DNA of 64,000 nucleotides from Aquatica leii (lineage: Eukaryota > Arthropoda > Insecta > Coleoptera > Lampyridae). The DNA lies in NCBI GenBank assembly GCA_035610365.1, contig CM069432.1, positions 260,583,177-260,647,176 on the forward strand. Direction: 5' to 3'. Shown here piece by piece: positions 35,023-45,619 of the stretch (its first letter is position 1; each line of letters opens with the position of its first letter). Made by a program: the position numbers and the translations under genes. The notes under the pieces were generated by a model. That model was given only the letters and a program-made list of their open reading frames with translations. It had not been told where the DNA came from and did not search any database.

Positions 35023-36799
35023 AAATAATTGAATAAAACTAAAAACGAAAGATTGACGGAACTGAAACACGTAGAGGCACATCACTACCTAAAAATTTTA
35101 CACACAAAAAGCTGACTTAAAAATTAAAAGAAACAGAGCGATTCTTGAAATGATATTCTGATGTATAAAAGGAGAAATTTCTTAGGCGATTAATTAAAAC
35201 TGCGATTTTAACAACAATAAATAAATGCCCTAATAACAAATTAGAAAAATACAGTCTTTTTATTTCTTGTAGCAACTTAAAATATAATTTTTTTACTTAA
35301 CATAATATTTTTTTGTGTAGTCCAGACTAAGAGTTTAGATAGTTAAGACAAGCTACATGGTTTTTATACTTAATGAGCATCTGAGGATGTGCGTTTAGCT
35401 TAAACTTGTTTCTAGTAACTTACGCTATACTAATTTTACCTATTACAGCCAAACCTTTGCAACTGTCAGTCCTATTGCCAACGTTGTCAAAACCCACTCA
35501 CGATGACTATCTCTAGTAGCATCTTTGCAGCCAGCCGATACAGCTGGCTTTGCTTGTTCTCTAGGCAATACATGCTTGCGTTTAACCTCAATTACTCCGG
35601 TAGGTAATGTGCTGTTGCTACTAGTTACCAATCTTCTAAATTTAATGGCGATTCTAATATATCCAACGGTAAAGCGCAAACGGTACTACTGTAAAGATTT
35701 TGGATTCTCTGTAGAAATGAATGCCGCAATTTTTCAAGGATTTTAGAAATTTTGTAAATACTCTAAAATACAAAAATCAAGCGAAGTTAGATTACGAGAT
35801 CTATGTGCCAATACAACTATACTCTTTCGTTTTAACTATCTGTGATTCTAGTTTATGTTTAAGAAATTTCTTACTATGATTGAATAATGTGTAAGATACT
35901 CGTTATTAGGGGTGGGCGATACAGCATTTAGCGTATCGAATATCGATATGTGATTCGCATCTATTTGGTTGTATCTCAAAAACCGTTGATTTTTGGAGCC
36001 ATGTTTATCATAATTGTTTTTGTTTGTATCGCAGAGAAGACGCTTTATTTGTGACAGTAAGCGTATACTTGGTCGTCGTACAAACGATCGACACAAAAAA
36101 TGTTTAAATACAGAAAGTAGGTACTTACGTATGTTAAATGCTGTTAGCGCTAAACATTCTCTAAAAAGCTGGAAAGTAAATCAGTAAGTATACCACCGTG
36201 GTATCACAAATAGACTGCGTAGGTTATATTCAATATCACAAAACAATGTGCGCCAAGTTTCCAATTTCATGTAATATTTTAATTAGATCCGTGGGCCGGA
36301 TAGGTGTGCTGCCAAATCTGTACGATATTTCACCAACGAAGAAAATGCTGGATTCGACTTCCCCATTGTATAACAGTAACTGACGTGTTAGCATTTAATA
36401 AGCAACGATTGGTAATTACTAGTGATGACAGGGTTTCTTGAAGTTAAAACGTAACGGTAGTAAAATAGAAAGTTAAATACTACAGCAAAATAATAATGCA
36501 CATTTTTTATTTCAGCGATTTTTTCATATTTGACTATTGAGTTTTTATTCGATTTACATAATCAAATATACGGATGTTCATTGAGCATTTCATTAACACG
36601 TGCTGACTTTTCAGTTTGTCAATCAAAACGAAAATGCGTAACCGAAACGAAAGATGGAGTAATTTAACATTGTCAATGGAGTTTAAATTGAGCAAATTTT
36701 ATGTAAAGCGAGAAGCCATAACAAGGTTTCTTAACATAACACGCTCTTAGGGTTTTATTTAGGACTTTAAGGAATAAGCTTTGTAATTTAAATTTATTT
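35023..36799. other. AT-rich DNA with one unexplained open frame
   Basis: A minus-strand frame at 35443-35679 encodes 78 residues with a basic middle ('EVKRKHVLPREQAKP') and a C-terminal hydrophobic stretch ('VLTTLAIGLTVAKVWL') that could be a membrane segment. I do not recognise it and see no splice context I trust. Near 35908, GGGGTGGGCGATAC resembles a transposon end, but I found no partner. Confidence 0.3.
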
Positions 36800-37275
36800 G
36801 AGTTTTTTTATTCTAACGATTACGTCTGTTATCTTTGTTATCGATCTTATTTGTTCATTTCTTACTTTGTTTTTTCTCGTGATGCTCAACATGGCTCTTT
36901 CCATTGCTTTTGGACCTATTCTAATATTTTCTATGTTGTGTTTTGTCGTTCATTTTTTTACTGCGTATACCATTGCCGAAAAACCATATTGATCATACAC
37001 TTTCGTTATTTGGTGTTGCGCGATTTTGTTGTTTCTTAGAATAAACGATAATTTTCAAATGCAACCTATCCCGTTCTAAGTCTTCTCTTAACTTTTTCTT
37101 TTTTTAAGTTCTTCGTTATTCGTTTGTAGTCTATTTTTGGTCCGGGATACTACATTATTTTGGTTTTATTTAAGTTCAGCTCAGTTTTAGCTCTACGTTT
37201 TTCGATTCTCTGTTCATGTCTTCTATCATACTTTTTAGGTTTTCTATGTTGTCCATAACATGATTTTCTCGTAAT
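36800..37275 (-). pseudogene. LINE C-terminal RT fragment
   Basis: The minus strand from about 37270 down reads 'IENLKSMIEDMNRESKNVEL', 'LSLNLNKTKIM', then 'KVKRRLRTG' and near the end 'KNKVRNEQIR'. This is the thumb and downstream region of the LINE type seen at 2.5-5.8 kb, where intact members have a 'GLKINLSKTKIM' and 'RRIKLGWAAFGKL' order. The plus-strand hydrophobic frames here are its antisense shadows. Both ends are truncated. Confidence 0.65.
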
Positions 37276-37399
37276 TATAATAGCGTCTTGGGCCACCGCC
37301 ACGTGTTTGACCCTTTAGAATGCTAAATGTCAGTTAAATACCTTTCGCTGGAATAATAACTCGGAGCACGTACTAAGGGGCATATTGGCTGCCAGCAAC

Positions 37400-38045
37400 T
37401 TATTTTTGATATCATCTTATGTCTAATTACTTCTTTCTTTACACTTTTACCAATTTTAGGAGACGATTTAGGTATGCCGATAGCTATTAGCATGACTGGA
37501 CAATCGCGAGTACAATTTCTTTAATTTTTATTAATTCGAAGGCATAGATGTTATCATCACTAACGAACGCAAATTTTTTTGTACAATTACGGTTTGAAGT
37601 GGCTTTTGGTTGCGAATTTACTAGTTTGGATCGAATCAAAGTTTAATTCCTCCATTATCTATGCATGTATACTGTCATATTGTATTAGGATAGTTTTATG
37701 TCTGGAGTGTTGCTTACCTTCTAGGGTTGCATCAGCGTTATTCACTGTGATATTTATCGACGAACATTTAATTGTTACTATATATGTAAGTCTGCCTTGT
37801 TTCTTTTTTTAAACTCTCTCTTTCGTTGTTAAAAATACATATATTTGATGTTCTAACCTGTGTTTTGTCATTTGTTCTTTCAGTGTTGGACAGATTTAAA
37901 CGGTATCTAGCAGTAATAATTTCAACTGTTTTGGCGTCTTTTTAATTACATTATGATTAGCACACTTAGACCTGCGACTCTCTTGCCGAATTATATTGAG
38001 CTAGTCGTCTGCTTTTAAGTTGCGGAAAAAAAACACGTAACAAAG
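37400..38045 (+). repeat. LTR family B, plus copy with following leader
   Basis: Begins near GTCTAATTACTTCTTTCTTT and contains CACTTTTACCAATTTTAGGA, GGTATGCC, and at 37890-38045 the blocks shared with 12.1-12.3 kb, ending CACGTAACA at about 38041. The sequence after it (AAGTTCGACGCC) could be a primer-binding region, and 41085-41134 repeats the start of the LTR. Together these suggest a 5' LTR at 37.4-38.05 kb and a truncated 3' LTR at 41.1 kb of one element, with the DD41D transposon inside. Confidence 0.5.
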
Positions 38046-38508
38046 TTCGACGCCTAACCGTCAGGGCTCGATTTTGTGTGTGCGATTATAATTCTTTGTC
38101 TTTATTGATTCTTCTACTTATTGATTGTCTTTAGTGGTTTTGACTTACTCGAAGTTTTACTTTTCTTCTTTTATCTTGTTGCAGGAACTGGCTTCGTAGT
38201 TTGTTTTCTTATTTTTTGCTGACCTTTAGTAGTACGTTGGCTTGAGTTTGTTTTAGTTATCGACTTATTTTATTTTGATTGGGTTTTTAGTCAGACACGT
38301 GTAGGCGGATTTCTGTTTTTAGTTTTATTGTATTTTTTGTTGTTTTAGATATGTATTCTTCAGATGGAGAACCATCACTTTTTAATTCTTCGATTGGGAA
38401 ATTAACTTGTTGGATTGGAATGTTACTTTTTCCAATGAAGATTTTTCTCTACCGATGGAATTTTTAACTAGAATTAACTAGTTTTATTTATTTTATTATA
38501 TACATATA

Positions 38509-38867
38509 CAGTGTGTCCGAAGAGTATGGAATATATTATACAGGTCGATAAATATGCACTTTACACGAAAAAGTTGTAAATAAAAGTTGTTTATCACTTA
38601 GTTATCTACCACCTGGGAGATATCAATTTAAATTTTTGCTGTAAACAAAATCGCAACGAATAACACTTACATTTTTTTAAATGGCAAGGCACGTCTTTAT
38701 TATACTCATTTGATAGAGTATTTTTTTCTCTTTTCAACCATATGAAACTTGAATACCTTTACATCAAAAAATTTTCAAGAAAAACAAGGACATGTCTAAC
38801 AAATTTATTTTACTGAGCAGTATTAATCAGGTACGTAATATGTAGTATTGAAACAATTGAATGCACT
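38509..38867. repeat. Left terminal inverted repeat, about 359 bp
   Basis: Pairs with 40072-40429. Beyond 38867 similarity continues weakly after a roughly 10-bp gap. Confidence 0.92.
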
Positions 38868-38943
38868 GTCACAATAGCAAATATTAAACTTTAAATATCT
38901 TTACATAAAATTGTTATAACAAAAAAATGTATTTAAACTAAAC

Positions 38944-40029
38944 TTACAATAAATGTTCAAAATGTAAACCATTCATAATTTGACAGTGGTAAATTCGATT
39001 TTTAAAACCATCGTTTGCTATTGAAATCATATCTCGAGTTATAGCTCTTATCTCAACTGTAATGCGATTTCTCAAATCTTCAACATTATCAGGTCTATTT
39101 ACATAAATTTTGCTTTTAATATAGCCCCAAAGAAAAAAATCTAGTGGACTTAAATCCGGCGAGCGAGCAGGCCATTCTATCGTACCTCTTCTGCCTATCC
39201 ATGTATTTTGAAAAGTATTATTAAGAAAGTGGCGGACATTAATTCCAAAATGTGAAGGTGCCCCGTCTTGTTGAAGCCATATTCTGTTATGAGGTATATC
39301 TGGATCTACTTCATGTGCAAATAACTCGGCCAAAGCAGGAATCAACTCAAATCTTAAGAAATTGAGATAAATATTCGCCGTTAAACTACCTTCAAAAAAA
39401 TATGGCCCCAAAATTTGACTTGCAATCATTCCTACCCAGACGTTGACTTTCTGCTGGTATTGGGTGTGTCCTTCTAGATACCAGTGAGGATTTTGTGAAG
39501 ACCAGTAACGTGTGTTTTGTTTGTTAATTGTACCGTTTAAACAAAACGTGGCCTCATCAGTAAAAAGGATATTTTTATGAAAATGTGCATCTCGTTCAAG
39601 TTTGTTTGTTATTGTTTCACAAAACTCCAGCCTTCTGTCCAAATCGTCTTCAAATAATTCTTGAACTACACAAGCTTTATAAGGATGAAATTTTTCTTTT
39701 TTTAAAACGTCATGTACAGCCGATTTATTCAAATCATGGTCTCTAGCAATTTGTCGAACAGAAATTTGTGGATTTTCCTCAACAGACAAGAACACATTTT
39801 CTCGTTCCACATTACTTAATGACAAAGGTCTACCAGTTCTACTCGCATCTTTCACCGAACCTGTCTCTTGAAATTTCCGCCAAATTTTGCTTACCGTGGA
39901 CTGCGAAATGTTTAATTCTGGATGCAAGTTATTAAATAAATTACATACTTCGTCTTGGGTTCTTCTTCTATCTCCATATCCCAGAATCATTGAAATTTCA
40001 ATTCTATGTTTCTCAGATAATTGAGCCAT
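38944..40029 (-). CDS. DD41D-type transposase, 361 residues, intact
   Basis: Cuts and pastes the surrounding transposon at TA sites. The N-terminus has two helix-turn-helix segments, about residues 38-54 ('NISQSTVSKIWRKFQ') and 88-110 ('QISVRQIARDHDLNKSAVHD'), separated by the 'TGRPL' motif at 65-69 typical of paired-like transposase DNA-binding domains. The catalytic core has D158 in 'ILFTDEATF', D255 in 'LQQDGAPSH' and D297 in 'SPDLSPLDFFLWG'; 41 residues lie between the last two, giving the DD41D signature known from rosa-type elements. 'WIGRRGTIEWPARSPDLSP' is conserved. The C-terminus ends 'GLHFEHLL', usual for the family. The start at 40027-40029 follows the right terminal repeat by 42 bp; no better ATG is upstream. 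No stops or frameshifts. Confidence 0.93.
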   Translation of the reverse strand: MAQLSEKHRIEISMILGYGDRRRTQDEVCNLFNNLHPELNISQSTVSKIWRKFQETGSVKDASRTGRPLSLSNVERENVFLSVEENPQISVRQIARDHDLNKSAVHDVLKKEKFHPYKACVVQELFEDDLDRRLEFCETITNKLERDAHFHKNILFTDEATFCLNGTINKQNTRYWSSQNPHWYLEGHTQYQQKVNVWVGMIASQILGPYFFEGSLTANIYLNFLRFELIPALAELFAHEVDPDIPHNRIWLQQDGAPSHFGINVRHFLNNTFQNTWIGRRGTIEWPARSPDLSPLDFFLWGYIKSKIYVNRPDNVEDLRNRITVEIRAITRDMISIANDGFKNRIYHCQIMNGLHFEHLL

Positions 40030-40071
40030 ATTTCAAGCACTAACAAGTAGCAAAGTGTGACAGTGTTCTAA

Positions 40072-40429
40072 AGTGCATTCAATTGTTTCAATCCTACATA
40101 TTACGTACCTGATTAATACTGCTCAGTAAAATAAATTTGTTAGACATGTCCTTGTTTTTCTTGAAAATTTTTTGATGTAAAGGTATTCAAGTTTCATATG
40201 GTTGAAAAGAGAAAAAAAGACTCTATCAAATGAGTATAATAAAGACGTGCCTTGCCATTTAAAAAATGTAAGTGTTATTCGTTGCGATTTTGTTTACAGC
40301 AAAAATTTAAATTGATATCTCCCAGGTGGTAGATAACTAAGTGATAAACAACTTTTATTTACAACTTTTTCGTGTAAAGTGCATATTTATCGACCTGTAT
40401 AATATATTCCATACTTTTCGGACACACTG
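40072..40429. repeat. Right terminal inverted repeat, about 358 bp
   Basis: Reverse complement of 38509-38867 with a 1-bp length difference in the homopolymer near 40260. Confidence 0.92.
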
Positions 40430-40439
40430 TATATATATA

Positions 40440-41135
40440 TATATCTCGTGGTGTGTCACAGTATCAACTTTTCTTTTTAGTTTCTGAAATATTATCGGGC
40501 TCTACTTGTTTATAGAACCAGACAACATACTTTACGTTCGTATGTACGTATGTTACTATGCAATATCTTTTTATGCAAGTGTTACACACACAGCTTAAAA
40601 TCATTCGTCGTAATTTGGCTCTGTTTTATCAATTTCACATCGGGTTGGTGGATATTACATCTTTTTTTCAATTAGTCTTTTTAGACGAACGTTTGGAGTT
40701 AAACACTAATTCTAATAATTCCATTAACTTTCCAACATCTAAAATCAGTGACATACTTCTAAAACCAGCTTTGACTTCTACGAGTAATACTACTACATCG
40801 ACTTCTAATGCTGTTGCTCGTCTCTCGATACTTCTTCACTCCCTTCTTCTGCAACTACTCTTGAGCCTAATACTTGTGTGTACGGTCGTCTTATAGCTGA
40901 GAAGTTTTTACGTCTTATTCGTTCTTTAGATTCTCTTCCTTTCAATGTTTCTTCAATTTCTAGGATGATTCGGTCTATTACCGATCCGTAGGGTCAAGTC
41001 GTTGACGTGCTTGTGTGATGGTTTACACATGCGATAAGAATAATGAAAATTACTCGGAAGCTTGACGCATTTGTTTACGATGTCATATCATCTTATATCT
41101 AATTACTTCTTTCTTTTCACTTTTAGCAATTTTGA
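40440..41135 (+). other. Probable internal region of the LTR B retroelement
   Basis: Right of the DD41D element. A forward frame at 40558-40896 begins 'LKIIRRNLALFYQFHIGLVD', somewhat like a retroelement gag N-terminal helical region, but I cannot assign it. 41085-41134 repeats the beginning of LTR B (AATTACTTCTTTCTTTTCAC). A (TA)n run lies at 40430-40443. Confidence 0.35.
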
Positions 41136-41400
41136 CTGGAATGAGGTACCAGTGGTATTGATATTTAAAAAGGGAGACAACACGAAATTGGAAAAGTATA
41201 GGCCCATCACATTACTATCACAATTACATAAAATACTATCTAGAATTATAACAAAACAACTTTTTAATACATTAGACAATTATCAACCAAAGGAGCCAGC
41301 CAGTTTTAGACCAACATACAGCATCTACGATCATCTGCTCACCGTCAAAATATTGATAGAAAAGGCAACAGAATATAACCTGGCGATGTCAGTTTTCGGC
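41136..41400 (+). pseudogene. LINE reverse transcriptase fragment
   Basis: The forward frame reads 'DWNEVPVVLIFKKGDNTKLE', 'KYRPITLLSQLHKILSRIIT', 'DNYQPKEPASFRP' and 'DHLLTVKILIEKATEYN'. This is RT domains 1-2 of an insect LINE (pattern: 'VLIFKKGD...ENYRPISLLS...GFR...DHL'). It stops just before the catalytic 'FVDFEKAF' block, at the border with an antisense Gypsy gag. It is abutted on the left by LTR B sequence, so it is an internal scrap. Confidence 0.75.
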
Positions 41401-42060
41401 AGCTTTCTGAACCCGACTTTTAATTTGAGCTTGATACACTTGTTGAAGATAAGCATTTCCATATCTCACTTCTAAACGTGAAATTAAAAGTTCGTAATTT
41501 TCTTGTAGGTGGTCAGCAACAGTTTGCAATTCCAAGCGCTTCTCCACGTATTAAAGGCGTCGCTTTCTGCTTGTTGCTTCAACCATTAGCTGTAACCATG
41601 GAACTTCGCCATCAAAAGTTGGTGGTACAACTTTAAACGTGTGAGTGGTTTCTTGCCGATGGTCCATTATTAAATCTTTGCTCGTGACGCTTCCTTCACG
41701 ATGGCAAATCATTTCGTTCATTCTTTAGTCAAACAGTTTTATTCTTTATCCTACTGCTTATATTGTCATTCATAGATTCTCAAATTTCTCTTGAACAATT
41801 TTTATTTGATTTTCTATCCTCGTTTGTATTTCTTCTTTTAAACGTCTTGAAGTTTTTATCAATTTTTCTTCTATCTTCTGGGTATTTTCAAATAATTTTC
41901 TTCAATTTTTCTAGAATTTTCAATTTTTCTAAAATTTTCTTCCATTTTCTCCGAATTTTCGTGAAACTTTTCTTCTATTTTTCTAGAAGTTTCTTCTATT
42001 TTCTGAGAATTTTCGGCCATTTTTCTATTATTTTCTTCCATATTTTATTCATCGATTTGA
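41390..42060 (-). pseudogene. Gypsy-type gag, broken, with N-terminal heptad repeats
   Basis: The minus strand from about 42040 starts 'MEENNRKMAENSQKIEETSR', followed by repeated 'KIEE' and 'KMEENFRKIEN' units. These form a charged coiled coil, then after a frameshift 'KLIKTSRRLKEEIQTRIENQ'. Near 41730-41390 comes gag sequence 'TFKVVPPTFDGEVPWLQLMV', then 'LQENYELLISRLEVRYGNAY' and 'QQVYQAQIKSRVQKAAEN', the pattern of Ty3/Gypsy capsids with 'FDG..W..Y' and 'L..RFG' blocks. Stops and frameshifts disable it. It is preceded by an LTR at 42282-42706 and a possible primer-binding site. The phenylalanine-rich plus-strand frame 41763-42176 is its antisense shadow. Confidence 0.75.
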
Positions 42061-42281
42061 GAATTTCAAATATTTTTGAATCCATTTTGCTGTTTGCAAA
42101 CGCGTCAGCGACAAAAATTGTATATAACAGGAATAAAAAGTTTAAGTACACTACTTTAACGAACTGCAATTTATAAATAAACACGCGTATCGCGAACTAA
42201 ACAGTTATTTACGCAATGAGCGATATTAAATTACTTAATGATATTTACACTAAAATTGCGAGCTCCACATCTGTGAACCAC

Positions 42282-42706
42282 TGTAACGTTTATTATTAAG
42301 ACTAATTTATTTGAACTAAAAATATGTACACGTTTATAACAAACCGAATTAATTAAATCTAAGGATATTTAATAAAAACACTTACACTAATTTATATATA
42401 GAACGATCACACGAAGATAAAGTCCGCGGATAACTTCTGTTTATCTGAACACTTACACTTGTTTACTTTAAAGTCACGTATAAGGTTATACTCCGTATAT
42501 TTATCTCGAACATACGCGTTAATTACTTATTTATTTAAACTTGAATAATCTTCTTAACACCGCCGTTTTCACATTACTGGAATTAACTGTCCTATGATTT
42601 GTTTGTATTCATACGTTTTGGCGAAACGTTCGCGAATGTTCTATATCATTCGGTGAAGTTCTGGAAATGTACAAAAAAACTTGAAAATAATTCCTCGTAC
42701 GTTTCA
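42282..42706 (-). repeat. 5' LTR, family C copy 2, with primer-binding-like site
   Basis: Homologous over its length to the solo LTR at 3368-3811. On the minus strand it runs TGAAACGTACGAGG to AACGTTACA. One base later comes TGGTTCACAGATGTGG (about 42280-42265), in the place of a primer-binding site, followed by a leader and the gag at 42040. The element's pol and 3' LTR are missing. Confidence 0.7.
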
Positions 42707-45101
42707 ATATAAAAAGAACAGAAGGTTATGTCCAAAGTTGGAATGCAAGACGCTAAACTAAAGAGAAAGAGAGATAGGAAGCGGGGGGAATTAAATCCTG
42801 AACTAAGTCTGTTCTTTACCAGTGTCGTAAAGCAGAGTTATTGCTATTAAAAACAGCTATTTAAAGCTGTAATTTAAAAATAGCGTAGCAGATTGTTATT
42901 GCAAATTTAACATGCGTGTTCATGTATGTATATCTAATTACAACTATAGCAGCTTGATTATTTTGACGGATTGTCAATGTTTAACGTTATTACGAAATTT
43001 TGATTTTTGATTAATTTTTGCCGCGAGCTCCGTTGACCAGACAAATCTTCAAAAGAAACTACTCATTGAATGCGAACCCTACGAAAATCCGCAAACTTTT
43101 TCCTTACCTAATATTTCAAATAAATTACAAAATTGTATTATATCGTGTAAAAAAAATATTGAATATTTTGATTATAATTTACCTAAAATTTCATTTTAAC
43201 CGTTTTTGTAAAAATTTGAAATTGCGTTCGTGTTTTTATTTATAGGCGACGATTTTTTTTCGTTCCTTGTTCCTTGAATTTTTGCTACAATTTTCTGTTG
43301 TATGATAAATAAATTGCGCTAGCGTATTATTTTCTTATATAATTACGAGTAATCTATTTGTGTCTCTTTAGGTGGGACATTGTTTGCTGGATTTACGATG
43401 TTTCTTTAGTGGAGACAGTCGAGTGTAAAGCGTTAATTATAAAATATAATGAAATAAAACAAATTGTATCGATAAAGTTCTTACTTTGTAATAGTAGCTA
43501 TTTGTTTCTACTTTAATGTAACAAACTTTTATCGCTTTGTAAAAAACGAATTTATTATTGTACAATACACTAAATGTGAACAAACAACGCTGGAACTGAC
43601 TTTTAGACAATTATCTCAAATAAATCTTATTCTAAGAATACAGAGATTAGCCGTAACGTCTGTATCCCAAAAATCTTTGCGTTGTCTTCTAAGGCTGCGT
43701 AAATAGATTTACACTATTCGGAGAGCTGTAAAAAACATTGAGTTATAAACAATTTACAAGTATAATAAAAACAAGCCGCTAGATAGTGTTGGAATGACAT
43801 TCGGTAAATATAAAAGTTGTCTTATCTGTAGCTCAATTTGAGATTGTGTTTCAACACGATTTCAATCCTACACCCATGTCAACATAATTCGTCTGACTGT
43901 TTAGTGGTAGCCATCCTACAGTGATTTACTTTAGACCCTCGTAGGTTATCGTATTAATGCAATTGTACTGGCAAAACGAAATGCAAAACACGAATATTCA
44001 TGTGTTTACTTTTCATTGCTACGAAATTATTATAATGTGCTTTGAATTTTTCATTTTTTAGCGTTTCCAATTTACATTTCAAATATTTTGCTATTCATGG
44101 TTACCGTAACTTCAAATGCTAAAAGTTCGTCCTTATAATGGAAAATATGACATCCGTAATATGCCTTTTCACACAACCTACTTAAATTACCGGAAATAAA
44201 TCCTTGCAGAGCATTTCTGTAGAGAAGGCGCAGACCAACTCGACTGAAATACTTATTGATCGTGATGTTAGCTGTAGTGAGGAAATACCAAGCGTGAGTG
44301 CACCAAGGAAAAGCAATAATTTATCCTTTTGCAACAACAGATTGGAGGTTGACACTATAAAACAGTTATTGAACATCGTTAGAAGTTGGTTTTATATCGA
44401 CAATATATAGAAACACGTTGTTAAAGTTACAACGTCGAAAACAAATAAAAATTCTGATTGTTTCATTTCGTGTAACGAATATTTGAATAACTAACTTAGA
44501 TTTATTTGCCGAATACTTGATATTGCATCCTGTGTGTGATGAAAGTTCAATTAAATAAAAACCACTCGGTAGTCGATTTTAATTAAAGTCTTTTAGCGTT
44601 TCGACTTTATTGTTGCGAGAAATTTGCGGCATTCGTTTGTTGCAGCATGCAAACTGGGATTTTATTGTGTTAGCAACAAATGCTCGCAAATATAGAAGTA
44701 GGAAAACTAATGATGAGAGTGAAAGCCCTAAAGTGGTAGTCCAACTTCAGTTGTGGTATTGAAAAGTAGTTTGCTTTTGGACTTAACAAAGTAGTTAGTA
44801 GATCGAACAACTGAGCATATAGAAATTATTCACAGGAGTAGGTAGAGATTTAGAACTTTGTTAAATACATACTATAAGCTCTTGCTTGGGGTTATAAATG
44901 TAGTTAATTTTTATCGTGTTTAATAAGATGTACTATATTCAATATAAAATCGTTTTTCGACTCACTGGCGTTCTCAAATGTTAAATTTTACATTAGTTGT
45001 CAAACTGTGAAATGGATATTACGATGTCATTAATAGTGACTAAAAAGTTTGCTCAATTTAACAAATTATAGTGGGGTTTTTAGAGGAATTTAAAAAAAAA
45101 T
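42707..45101. other. AT-rich stretch, no supported gene
   Basis: About 2.4 kb. A forward frame at 44204-44410 is serine- and asparagine-rich with no recognisable motif. TTTAGCGTTTCGACTTTATT at 44593-44612 resembles the GAAACG words in Penelope-type repeats, but no hammerhead core could be built around it. Confidence 0.35.
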
Positions 45102-45619
45102 TGTTACGAATATTGCTGGCGGCTAACTCAGTTGTATCGGCAAGTGAGTCGCAAGCTTCGGTGTGCTAATCCTACACTAAATTAAAAAGGCGTCAAAACA
45201 AGTAAATATTTCCCAATACAGACCTTGTTTCAATCTGTCGATCACTAAAACGAACAAATTGAAAAACACTTCTAACAATAATATATTTATTTCAAGAAGA
45301 GGGATTAGTCGGTAAAAGCAGCAGAGAGAAATAGACCAATAACAGTTAGAAACTTGTCGACTAATATACACTGGGTTTAAAAAAAACCACATAGGAGGAG
45401 TAGACGTGGAGGGCTGAAATTTTCTATGTAAAATTGTTATATATATATAGACAAATAAGTGACTACAGTTTGGAAGCAGCAACACACCGTTTTATTAAAA
45501 GAATGTCAATAATGTGTAACATCACCACGTGCTTGTATGCAAGAAGTTACCCTTTTAAGCATGCTGGATATAAGGTGATTTATTGCGTCCTGGGGTATCT
45601 CATCCCAGGTTATTTGAAG

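Larger units (their letters stand above)
38509..40429. mobile_element. Complete DD41D (IS630-Tc1-mariner) transposon, 1,921 bp
   Basis: Begins CAGTGTGTCCGAAGAG and ends, reversed, CAGTGTGTCCGAAAAG, with TA on each side (38507-38508 and 40430-40431), the target-site duplication of this superfamily. The terminal inverted repeats are about 359 bp each and differ at only a handful of positions (one 1-bp indel in a T-run and a few substitutions). Inside is one intact transposase on the minus strand, with only 42 bp between the right repeat and the ATG and 76 bp between the stop and the left repeat. It sits inside an older LTR B retroelement. Intact gene, near-identical ends and clean TA flanks indicate a recent insertion, possibly an active copy. 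Confidence 0.93.

Noticed and set aside
35443-35679. Minus-strand 78-residue frame with a C-terminal hydrophobic segment as a host gene
   Set aside because: No recognisable family, no neighbouring exon, and the length is within chance for this DNA; kept only as a note.
35908-35930. GGGGTGGGCGATAC as a transposon terminus
   Set aside because: No inverted partner or target duplication was found within several kilobases.
36798-37039. Plus-strand hydrophobic frames resembling a small membrane protein
   Set aside because: The minus strand here is a recognisable LINE C-terminal fragment.
41763-42176. Plus-strand 137-residue frame, very rich in Phe and Ile, looks like a membrane protein
   Set aside because: Antisense of the repeated KIEE/KMEEN coding units of the gag on the minus strand.
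44593-44612. TTTAGCGTTTCGACTTTATT as part of a hammerhead
   Set aside because: No CTGANGA core or pairing stem II could be found around it on the minus strand.
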